Source: Triatoma infestans (taxonomy: Eukaryota > Arthropoda > Insecta > Hemiptera > Reduviidae). Taken from it: a DNA stretch of 64,000 nucleotides. The position numbers and the translations under genes are program-made. The DNA is taken from the NCBI GenBank assembly GCA_011037195.1, contig JAAEAF010006794.1, forward strand, positions 87,005 through 151,004, in the 5' to 3' direction. Shown here piece by piece: positions 23,721 through 47,970 of the stretch (its first letter is position 1; each line of letters opens with the position of its first letter). The notes under the pieces were generated by a model that did not search any database, was not told the origin of the DNA, and saw only the letters and a list, made by a program, of their open reading frames with translations.

Positions 23721-24314
23721 TTGATCAGCCGGCAGCTCTTACTGATCCTCACTTTGCTGCGTGTGGCCTCTAAACTTCCATTTCGAGATATGGAATATGG
23801 CATTTCCATATTAAGGAAAAAAGTTGGGGAAATCCTGAATAAAATCTATTGGTAGATCTATCTAATATATCTGAATAAAATTTATTAGAATTGGAGAGTT
23901 TAGAGATTGGAGCAAACAATATCTCTAATGGCCAATTGAAGGTAAACATGCAGCAAAATGATATTCAGTAAGGACTCCGGCCGCCTAATGTGTATTTTTC
24001 TGGCGCGTTAAAAATTAGGAGAAATTCGGAATCTAAATAAAATTTATTGGAATTGGAGAAGATAAACTTATATGAACATTTAACAAAGAACTTTTTCATT
24101 TGTAATCTTACAGTTACAGCAGTTTTTTGTTGTAACATTTCTCTAATATGAGCCTTCTCCATTTAGCTTTTTAAGATAATAACTTGCAGTTTTTTTTGTT
24201 TTTTTTTTCATAGAAATATATTTATATGATAATATTCTTCTTTCGTATTTTGACATTTAGATGCTAATAATTATGTAAATAAAGTTTTAATCAGAATCCA
24301 TTTTATCCCGGCAG

Positions 24315-38010
<13,696 letters not shown>

Positions 38011-39100
38011 GACAACTCTTCCAGCCACATGCTGGCCACGCGATTGTAAACTCATTTTTTAGAAGTTTTCTTTTGCAAAATTCCTAATTTTTACAAAATC
38101 TCCGCATTGCCTATCCTTTTCAAAAACCTGGTGCTGAGTGAAAGTTTTTAAGTGTAGGTTATTTTTTAAATTTTTAAATGAGTGCAATGCGAAGGTGAAT
38201 GTGGCATTGTCTGCCTCTCGATTGAGTGAGATACTTATGAATTTTTATTACTAATAGTGAAGTGATAACAATTCATGTGCGAAATATGACAGGAGAGATA
38301 ATGTGGTGCCTAATGTGTACAGTAAATTTTTAAAAGGGCCTTGAATGTCGATACAAAATGTATTTGTTTTTAATAATCCTTTTTAAAAAGATATTTATAT
38401 TTATAATAACAGTTTAAAAGAAAGTTCATGAACACTTAAATATGAGAACTTACAATTGTACGAAATGTATCTGCTGTTAATATCCTCAACGAAAATGTGC
38501 ACATAGAATTGAAACATTTTACTTAAATCTGTTCTTTTTTCGTCTCTTCCACCAATATCAGCTAGATTCATAGCGCACAAGGCCTAACTAGGATGGCGAA
38601 ATTATACTTTGCATTTCTATAAATTATCCTTTCTCTGTTCCTAATGATAGTGTAGTGGTAGCAGGAGAACACACAACTGACATTGAACTCACGTTTAAAT
38701 GTTTCCGAATAAGGGGAGGGTGGAGTGACCGAGAGAATAGTGACGACTGTTGGTCGTCAAATGGTGTAGCTTTGGCTGAGTCGCTTGAAGTATAATGTGA
38801 TTAGTTAGATATTGGCAAATGATAATTTTCTTTCTGCCCTAAAATAATGAAAATAAGATAAAATAATAAGGAAAAACTAATCATTTAATAGTGTCCCAAA
38901 ATTGAATACACATTTTTTATGCACATTTTCTTGCTGCTATAGTAGGATTGTAGCCCATCAGATTTATGAAAATGTGTTATCTCCAGACTCACCGGCTTTC
39001 AGGCCTCGAAGTATGAAAGAATTAAAAATCAAAAGATGTGAAGAACCGTTTTTCGGTTTCCAAAATTTTATTTATTTTTATTTGTTCTGATGTTTCGCCA
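38011..39100 (+). other. Ror 3' UTR / intergenic
   Basis: Sequence after the TAG stop is unassigned. I saw no exact AATAAA before the copia remnant, so the 3' end of the transcript is not placed. Confidence 0.4.
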
Positions 39101-40790
39101 TGTTGGTTAAGGATAAAACGGCAAGATTTTAAAGATACAAACACAGTTATAGACATCATTACAGAATATATTAGAAGATTACATACCACCATCTGCATTT
39201 GAAGAATCTGGTCTGTGCAAGGCTTTTGTGAAGGAGTCTGCAACCATTTCAGTGATGGGGACATGTTTAGAAGTCAGTCATTTTCATTCTTATCTTCTCA
39301 CAAATAAAATGGCGTAAGTCGAAATGTTTCATTCTGGCTTGATAGCCTCCGTCAAGAGCTAGGTTCGGCGTCCCTTGATTATCAACAAAGTTAATGGGTG
39401 GTCCTCCTATCGTGGATCCCATAAATTCTTCAGACCCCCTTTAGCTAAAGAGTTTTTTGAGACGCAGCCGATATAGACATATATTGCCTCTGTGCTAGAT
39501 GAGGCGCAACTGTTGATTGTTTCTTATTATCCCAGGAAACTGAAGTGCCATTTTTTAGAAATGTATAGCTAGTCACCGATCTCCTTTGATCAGGAGTCAC
39601 TCGCCCAATCAGCACTTTATTTTGGATGGCTTTTCACCATTTAAGTCCAACTTCCAACTGGAAGTCCGTATCAAGTATCTCTAAAAACTCGCTTAACTGC
39701 TGACGAATGAGCCGTCCCGGGATTGTTGTTGAATCTGCTTAAGTAGCTAGCAGCAATCGGTATATCTGGTCTTGATATTTATATGCAAAGAGCAGACTGC
39801 CAGTGGCTTTTTGATACGGCGCGTTGTTCATTTTCTTAATTTATTTTTGCGTAGTGGGTTCTTCTTGGGCTCAGAGGCTCCAACACGGTTACATGGTTAC
39901 ATTGGTCCATATTGAACTTCAAAACCTGTTCGGTGTATCTTTTTGCTGGCTGATCCAAATCTTCTTCTCTTTCCGGTTTCTCGTCCGCTGAAATACCACG
40001 ACATATCTGGCGTCCCCAGGTGCACCATCTTGAAGGTCCTCATTAGTTGGGATTTAACTTGCTGTATTAGTTTTTTGTCATTCGAAAAAATCAGCAGATC
40101 GTCTCCCATTCAGCCAGCCATAATCATCAAGGAGTTTTCTGTCTTTCTAAAATATACGCAAGAATAAAAACTTGGCTGCCGGAGCCCGGTGTTCTTCAAA
40201 CAAGCATCAAGCTTTATATTCCACGCCCTACTGACTAATTTGAGCCCATAGAGGAACACTTTATTGGTTTTCTGGTAGCCCGTTGGTTGAAACAAATACA
40301 ACTTCTTGGCTAGATCTCCACCCATCGTATCTCGGTTAGAAACTGCATCCATATGAACAGTATCCATGTTAAGCTCTGCAACTAGGGCCAACTAGGGAAT
40401 CTTAAGGAATTACAACGACAACTGGGGAGAAAGTTTCCTTCCTTTCTTTTCCTTTTCTTTATGCGCATCCTTTAACAACAAGGCGAGCCTTATAGTGAAC
40501 GTTTATTCCTTCAGCATCTTTTGTGGGGCTAAAAACCCGCTTCAACTCAATGGCTTTTGTTCTGGTGGAAGGTCTACTAATTCCCGTTTGCCGATCTCCA
40601 GTTGGGATTGATACTCCTGATCTGGTCCATAGCTTCTCGCCAAACATCTCCGTCTTTAAATTGACTGTCTCCTTAAGGTTATAGGGTGCCGGGCTTCTAA
40701 TCTGTTGGTTAAGGATAAAAGGGCAAAATTTTATAAGAATCTTAAACATAACTATGGACATGACTGTCTCCTCAACTGTTATAAAAAAGT
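39101..40790 (-). mobile_element. Ty1/copia-like retrotransposon remnant
   Basis: Minus-strand fragments of copia-type polyprotein: YKARLVVKGCA (about 40,460-40,500), LYGLKLVSRAWNIKLD with YSCVYF (about 40,150-40,300), the DDLLIFSND active-site block (about 40,085-40,100), and near 39,200-39,320 pieces of the RNase H end (HFICEKIRMKM-like, KALHRPD-like). Frames are shifted and stops are common. LTR-like direct repeats bound it: TGTTGGTTAAGGATAAAA at 39101 and at 40703, with similarity continuing about 65 bp. Integrase and gag are missing. Confidence 0.7.
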
Positions 40791-40799
40791 GAAAAAAGT

Positions 40800-41064
40800 A
40801 AAGAGTATTCCCGTTGAGGAATTTTGACAAGTACTGTCGGATCCCATGGAGATCGAATCCCAATATCCAGTTTGGACTTTCTGCGATTTTTCGTTTTTGA
40901 GCTATACTGTTCACATACATTCACACTCACGCAGACCATTTGCTAAAAACCACTTTTTTGGACTTAGGGTTCCTCAAAACGATATTTTCGGTGAAAAGTA
41001 GATATCGAAAATTTGACACGATTACAATACTCCCTATTACTAAAGAGTAAGTGAAAGTAAAAGT
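40800..41064 (-). repeat. dispersed GT-microsatellite repeat, inverted copy
   Basis: Contains TCGTTTTTGAGCTATACTG, CACTCACGCAGACCATTTGC, AAAACCACTTTTTTGGACT and TTTCGGTGAAAAGTAGATATC, followed by AAGAGTAAGTGAAAGTAAAA. This is the family head read in reverse. Confidence 0.65.
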
Positions 41065-41245
41065 TTTTGTAACATCGTAATATTTTATTCTAAAGATTAA
41101 CTTATGGAGACCATGAATTTAACTTGTGAACATAAACCGTACTCAATCTACATAGATAAATACATGTAATCCTTCTATTTGGTTGCGTAAGTGTCCGTTA
41201 AATTTTATAAATTTACATCCCCGTTTCATTAGCTTTTTTTTTTAA
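41065..41245. repeat. 181-bp direct repeat, copy 1
   Basis: Runs from TTTTGTAACATCG to CATTAGCTTTTTTTTTTAA. Only about two substitutions separate it from the copy at 41741-41921. Confidence 0.85.
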
Positions 41246-41740
41246 ACTTTTACTTTAGTTTTTATTTAGTCCACATCTCAATGCAGTACGAAAAAAAGAT
41301 TTGTGACTTGATTTGTGGATAGCACTATTCAAAAGAGAAAAAAAAATCACTAAAACTTCAAACTTATGTTCTGTTTACGCATCGTTTGGATTCGCTACAA
41401 GTTTTCAGTCAAAATTGGTTAGACACTCTTCATGGAATCTTTTATCGTCTTTACGCAATTAGTCGTAAGTCTGTCACGTTTATTTAAACATTTTTCTGGG
41501 AAAATTTAAGGGGTAATGCAGATCTGGAGTTGACACTTTCGTCTATGGTTCACTATTTCAATAATATACTCACGGTTCACTCTGATTATGTAATATCAAC
41601 GTCAATAATGTATGAATACTATGTTTAAAGAAAATTTGCCATATGTAACTTGATAGTGCATTCAAGAAAGTTGTTAAATATTTATAATTACTGCTTTTGG
41701 TATCCATTTCTGTTTACAACTAGCAGAAATACGCACAGCC

Positions 41741-41921
41741 TTTTGTAACATCGTAATATTTTATTCTAAAGATTAACTTATGGAGACCATGAATTTAACT
41801 TGTGAACATAAGCCGTACTCAATCTACATAGATAAATAGATGTAATCCTTCTATTTGGTTGCGTAAGTGTCCGTTAAATTTTATAAATTTACATCCCCGT
41901 TTCATTAGCTTTTTTTTTTAA
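41741..41921. repeat. 181-bp direct repeat, copy 2
   Basis: Same sequence and length as 41065-41245. The 495-bp spacer contains a tail piece of the dispersed repeat. The arrangement could be a local tandem-type duplication or very short LTRs of a TRIM-like element. Confidence 0.85.
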
Positions 41922-42995
41922 CAAGTTCCTTTTTTGTTAAAGTTGTTTTTAAGATTTAGTTTAATTTGAAGAGTACATCAAAGTGAGAATTCGACTACCT
42001 ATCTTCCTTCTTAATAAAAAGTATTGAGTTTATAAGCATATAAACAGCAGTTCCCTACTTATAGAAAAAAATATAAAATCATCATATAATATCGTGTTAG
42101 TCGGTAATTTGAATTTCATACTTGTTTTCTGTAGGGCTGCTTTTCTAAATTGGACGTTCAGTGTGATATATTTAAAACTGAAGAAGCGTAAGCTCAAAAA
42201 AAAAAAAGAAAGAAAAATTACTGTACATTGTATAATTAAGTAAAAAAAAAGACCAGATTAGGAATTATATAAGATATTTATTTTTTAGGATTTTAAAAAT
42301 ATTATAAGATTAGCTAGGGCGGCAACTTGTTTAAAGCTCATTAAAATAAAAATTGCATTTATAGCTTAGTGATATTTATTATATTTAGGTCATTCATAAA
42401 CAACAAATCAATAATACGCAATCACAGATTAGCAGTACACAACGATAAACTTTATTATTTATATTTATATCAGAGTTGCAGTTATCTGATTAGATTTTTT
42501 TCTGTATTGAAAATAACATTCAACAAATTTTACATTTACCTTTTATTTATTCTTTTTTTACGAAAAATGATTTATGAAAATTGGGAAAATATTCTTATTT
42601 CTTCAAACGAAAATAGTTAATTTATAACTTAATTTTTTAACTAAAATAATTCTCTTTTATTTCAAAAGTGGCATTTACTTTATTTATTTATTTTTTTCTT
42701 GAAAAGAAAAGTTATTGTTAAGGCCAAAGTACACAACCAAAGGCTTTTATTTTAAAATAAATTAATTTTTTTGTACATTTATTATTAAAACTTATAAGTA
42801 CTGCGATTTTTAAAACTTTGTATGTGTATATATAAATATTTTTAAAAAAATTACAATAATATTTGATGTATACACATGCTCACCTTTACTACTTACACCT
42901 AGTGTTTCTAATTATCTTAGGTTTAAAAACTTAGTTTGTTTAACATTGAAAGGATATTTAAATCATAATTCAAGATTGTGAAGGCGTTCCCCAGT

Positions 42996-43048
42996 AGGGC
43001 TGCTTTAATATACGTATATTAAAGCAGCCCTTGCTATAATTATAGCAA
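42996..43048. repeat. 36-bp perfect palindrome abutting an 18-bp perfect palindrome
   Basis: Bases 42996-43031 are a perfect palindrome with half-arm AGGGCTGCTTTAATATAC and no spacer. Sharing one base, 43031-43048 form a second perfect palindrome with half-arm TTGCTATAA. A third related motif (CCCTTGCTATATATTAAAGGG) follows at about 43,050-43,072. Confidence 0.9.
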
Positions 43049-43074
43049 CCCTTGCTATATATTAAAGGGCTTGC

Positions 43075-46000
43075 TAGATGCGTATCTAAGCGGCAAGTTT
43101 CAGATTTTGTGTCTCTGACAAAACAGATTGCCAACTCAAAAGCCTAGACTATAACTCAAAATTATTATCACTGGCATGTTTGTCCACATGAAAGGATTAA
43201 TTATATACTAAAAGAAGCTCTATTATATGTTATTAATATATAATTGTATATTAGTAGATTTAACAGCAGAAACAAAACCATTGTATAAGTTTCAAATTCC
43301 AATAAATTTTCGTCCATAGCAAAAATGCCACCGAATCACAATTGGGTAGTTTTAGTACTAAAGGCAGCATCTTAGAATTGGATTCTTTTAGCATCTGTAA
43401 CATAAAATAAATTTTTAAATCCCATATCCTTTCATTAAAAATATACTAAAGTTTAAAATCGTAAGATAATAGAAACCTTTGCTTTGTGTTAAAAATGTAT
43501 GTGTTTTATCAGTGTAATACAAAAAAATCGTGTGGTATTTTGTAAAGTTCATAGTTTTTATTTATTTTATTGTATAATAGATATAATAATCTTTTAAAGG
43601 TTAATCCCTAATGAAAATAATAAATCTTTTGCTATTCAATTGCATGAAATTCTTTACTCTAGCTAAAGTGCTATATTTATTTTTTTATGGATAAAAGTTC
43701 TAAATGTATATTGGCTTCATTCTATGTTCGAGATGTATATTTTATCGGAAGATGCAAATAAATCAAATTTAAATAATCCCCCCCAGAGGGGATGGTGTTC
43801 ATTTTTAAAAGAAAAATTAATATGAAATATTGTATTGTACATATATATAAATAAGGTACGTGATTTGTAAATTTCATTTTTACAGCTTTTGTACTCAATA
43901 TCTAAGGCATTAAATACTGCCACTTAAATTGGATTTTCTAATCAGATTGTACATATTAAATATGTAATGTATTCATTTATTAAATATCAGTGTCTTCTCT
44001 TAATTGTATATTTATATATTGTTGTGATTTGTATAAAAAAATATATATATATATTAATTAATCAAATTAGGATTAGTAGTTTCTGTTGTTATTATTCAAA
44101 GATAAAAAATGACAAGAAGATTTTTTTCATAGAAAAATGATTCTTGAAATTTCTGCAGAATGACAATATATATATCGCACAAACATTTCTTAGAAACTTT
44201 GAAGGATCTAGAGTGATCTCAACTCTAGAATGTCTTGATTTAATTAGTCACATTGGGGTACACAATTTAGTTCAAGCATGAAGTTTGAGCAGTTTTTGTT
44301 GAGTGTTACATAAATCATTAAGTGAATACATCAAAGAGAGAATTCTAACAAACCTTTTAAGTGTTATATTAATCATCATAAGTGAATACATCAAAGTGAT
44401 AATTCTAAACTTATTCCCTTTTAAATAAAAAAAAATATTGATTAATAAAAATAAAGGCAGAGATATAGGAAGCGTGGGCTCAACGCAAATGAGTTTTATA
44501 GGGGTCCTCTTGAAAATGTCAATTATCATAGTTACATAAGTTACTCACAGTATAGTAAAACATACAGAAATACCAAAATACAGCTTTCTGTAAAATACAG
44601 AAATTACCAAACAGAACTTTTTATTTTGGGCAAATTTTACAAGATTTGTTTTTATGAAAAGTAGCAAATATGCAGCAGCGCTGTTTGAATAAGTGGACTA
44701 CCCCAATTTCTCTCAATTTTGTCTTTCTTTAACGAATGTATATCGAACAAGACTAATAATAACTGTCATCCCACTACTCAAGATTCCAGACGTAGGGCCT
44801 TCAGAGATATATAGCATTTTTCAATCAAATTAAACCTTTTTCCATTCAAATTAAATCTTTTATGAACCAAATTATCACTTATTCTGATTAATTTGAACAC
44901 TTTTTTTAAACACTGAACCACAATTAATTAATTAATTAATTAATTAAACAGCTATGTCAGTGAACTACCTTTTTCACCTCATTTTGAACATTTGATTCAA
45001 TCCAATTAATCCTCATTAGATTCAATTTGAAATCTTGAACATTTTGAATCACAAATAAAGTCCTATTGATCCTTTTTAAAACCGATTTATTATTTTGCCT
45101 TTTATTACCTCATTTTAAACATAATGAACTACTTTTCAGACAAATTTATCCTTTTTTGAATCGACTAATTAATTGTCTTCTTGCATCCATTTTAAACATC
45201 GTGAACCACTTGTTACACTCAAGAAAGTAACCCTGTGGCTGCTCCGACAACTTAGTGGGGTCGGTGGGGTTTCGGGAAACAAAAAAAAAGGAAACTCAAG
45301 TGTTTTTCAATAAACAACATATTTCGTAAAAATGCTAAGTTTGAAGTAAATTGTAAATTGGAATACAAGTAATGCGGCAAGAGTAAATCACCTTGCGAGT
45401 AATTCATACCACAAGTTTTTTTTTCTCTCATTTACTAAGAAACCTTTGCCATTATGTCAGATTTTCAGAATTGTATTTTCACTCGAAATACATCTACTGT
45501 CTCGAGGTTATTTGAGTGTGTAGAACATGTCTTTAGTGAATTGTCTGAATCGCAGAAATCAGAAACTGACCGCCACGGTAATCCGAAATGAAATTTTCAA
45601 ACAAAATCTGTCTGTCAATCCGAAGAACTATTTTAGTGATTTGTTTAATCATAGAATATTTACTTCATTCTTTATTCTTAGCTATATTGCTGCAGTATTT
45701 ATCTAGAGTCTATCCAGTTCTATCTAGAGTTCTTTTGGCTTATAATACGTCTCTCGCTGCGATATATGGGGTACCTCTTTAGCAGAGAAAGCGTTACCGA
45801 GCCTGCTGACAGGGGATAGGTGGTAATTGGGAGGGGGTTTTGGATGTGAGCGCTTACTTCTAATTAATTAAATTTGAAAATTTATAAAAATGTCGAATAA
45901 ACATGCACTCAGTAGAGCAGAAATTCAAAAAACATACAGGCCTACAACGTTTAAAGGAAAAGGTGTGATCTTGATATAAAGTTCTATTGCGTCGATTCAT

Positions 46001-46790
46001 TCTTGCCTTAAATGTTTACGGCTGTAAAAACTTCTCCGCAGCCTGCTTATTTTTATATTAAATTTGTCATGTATTATTTGCTTTCACATATTCTTGCTTT
46101 ACTTGTACGGACACATTTCATTCCTTTATCTTTAGTTCAATATGACAACGAAGAAGTCAGAGAATGAAAAATACTGTTTCATGATTATTAGAAAATCTCC
46201 ATAAAAAAGGTTTTTCTTTTCCTACTTCGGCTATTCAGTCATTTGCGCCATGTGGCCCAGTATAAAATTTTAGGAAAGGAGAATCCATGGAAAAAGTGAA
46301 ACATATATTACAATTAAAAATCAATCAGAAAATTTAGAACCCTTTTCAAGATAATCAAAACTTTGGCCATTTGCAGTAGAATAATAATTGTGTATGGATT
46401 CGAGAACACATAGCTGCCAAGAAAATTATCATTTCTATTTAGATCTTGTTCTTTTTAAAATAAAAGACTGCATTCTTGCAGGTAAGAATGTTGTTCATCT
46501 ACTAGATTTGTTCATAAATGGAAATTAATTTGATTTCACTGTCTACGGCAATTAACTGACATCTTCCAGGCTGTTATATAAAAAAGGGATCGATAAGATC
46601 TTCCAGGGCCATAATACCTCTGTTATCTGTAGTCAACATTCTTGGAGATCCAAGTGAATATAAAAATGAGATTAAATAAACAAATTTCAGCTTCAGGACT
46701 ATTTGAACATTTAATACCGTATCTAAGTAATAAAATAAGATAACACCAGCTGGTAAATTTAAGTTAAGCTGGAATTATTCACAAATTAAT
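43075..46790. other. AT-rich noncoding stretch
   Basis: Includes an (AATT)n run at about 44,926-44,946 and a near-repeat at about 44,305-44,410 (AAGTGAATACATCAAAG twice). No exon or RNA gene was recognised. Confidence 0.45.
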
Positions 46791-46794
46791 GATG

Positions 46795-46990
46795 GAAGGG
46801 AAGGGAAGTGGTTAGCGTACTGGACTCCCACGCGGAGGACCCGGGTTTAAGTCCAGCTGTGCTACCCTTAGATTTTTTCTTCATAGGAGCCTCTACAGCT
46901 CACTGTCCGGAGGCCGGCAATGCATGAGAAGGCTCCGGGCGCCAATGCCCATAGATGTTGATGCGCCTTAAATAATTAAAAAAAAAATAA
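46795..46990 (+). mobile_element. tRNA-derived SINE, near full length
   Basis: GGAAGGGAAGTGGTTAGCGT (A-box region), the B-box-like GGGTTTAAGTCCAG, then CTGTGCTACCCTTAGATTTT, CAGCTCACTGTCCGGAGGCC and GCCCATAGATGTTGATGCGC. It ends CTTAAATAATTAAAAAAAAAA. A head-only scrap of the same family occurs at about 47,365-47,390. Confidence 0.8.
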
Positions 46991-47782
46991 TGAAGAAACG
47001 CTTTATGATAAGAGAAAATTTACCAAGTTTACCTAAGAAAATTTAAAAGTCTAATTTCTATATTATGTAGTGACTGATGAATTTGGTACAGCATTTAGAT
47101 CAACTGAAATTAAATTTAATATTAAACAAGTTTTGGTATCCCCTACTTGTTATTCCTGAGCAGTCGTTCAAGTACAAGGAAAAAGAAGCAACTGAATGGC
47201 CTTTTTTGTAAATGGTTGATACAAAAAAAAAATATATAAATGATTTATAGGATTTAAACAAAACAATATTAGAGAATAATATTAATCAAGGCGGCAACTT
47301 GTTTAAACTCATAAAAATAAAAACAAACAAAAAATGTAAGACTATTAAAAATTTGCAGGTCCGAAGAGTGGATAGCGTACTAGACTCCCATGTATATATA
47401 TGTGGTCCAAAGTAAATAAAAGAAATTAAAAAGGAATCCATTAATTAAAAGTTTTTAACAAACCAAGCTTCCAACTTTGCGAAGAATATTTCTTATCAAA
47501 CATGTTGAAGGAATTTCAAAATTCGCATTTTGTAAAGGTATAGAAAATAATGGTATAGAATAAAATAAAAATACTGGATGATATCATAAAAAAAAATTAC
47601 TATTAAAATAATTCAGGAAATTTATTTGGCCGAAATAAATAAGAAAACTAAGTACTTTAACAAAATAACATAACTTGCACCATTATTCTGATAAAAAATA
47701 TATTAGAATAAAGAAAATGACTCAAGAATTTTCGATTTTGGGGGTTTACATTCATTAAATTTAAAAAAAAAAAAATAATACA

Positions 47783-47970
47783 TTAATTGTAAAATGGATT
47801 GTATGTAATCCAATGCGCTCTGGATTGATTTTTTGCTTGTTTACTTGTAGTGAACAAGGATTTATAAACAGAAGAAGCAGAAGGATCACTTGCTACAGAA
47901 TAATCTCCTTTTGTCTTTTTAAAATCAGATGTTTGCAATCCAAGTCCGACTGCTGGTCTCTTCACGCCAT
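47783..47970 (-). CDS. Rtf2: Rtf2 exon 5
   Basis: Completes the split codon, then GVKRPAVGLGLQTSD, the conserved SSVYKSLFTTSK and AHWITYNPFYN before TAA. A candidate polyadenylation signal (AATAAA on the minus strand) is at 47621-47626. Confidence 0.95.

Noticed and set aside
38011..39100. Additional Ror exon coding a Ser/Thr/Pro-rich tail
   Set aside because: The last exon has an in-frame TAG and no donor that would bypass it was evident. No proline/serine-rich open frame follows.
41065..41921. CRISPR-like or tandem array
   Set aside because: Only two copies, 181 bp each, with a 495-bp spacer in eukaryotic DNA.
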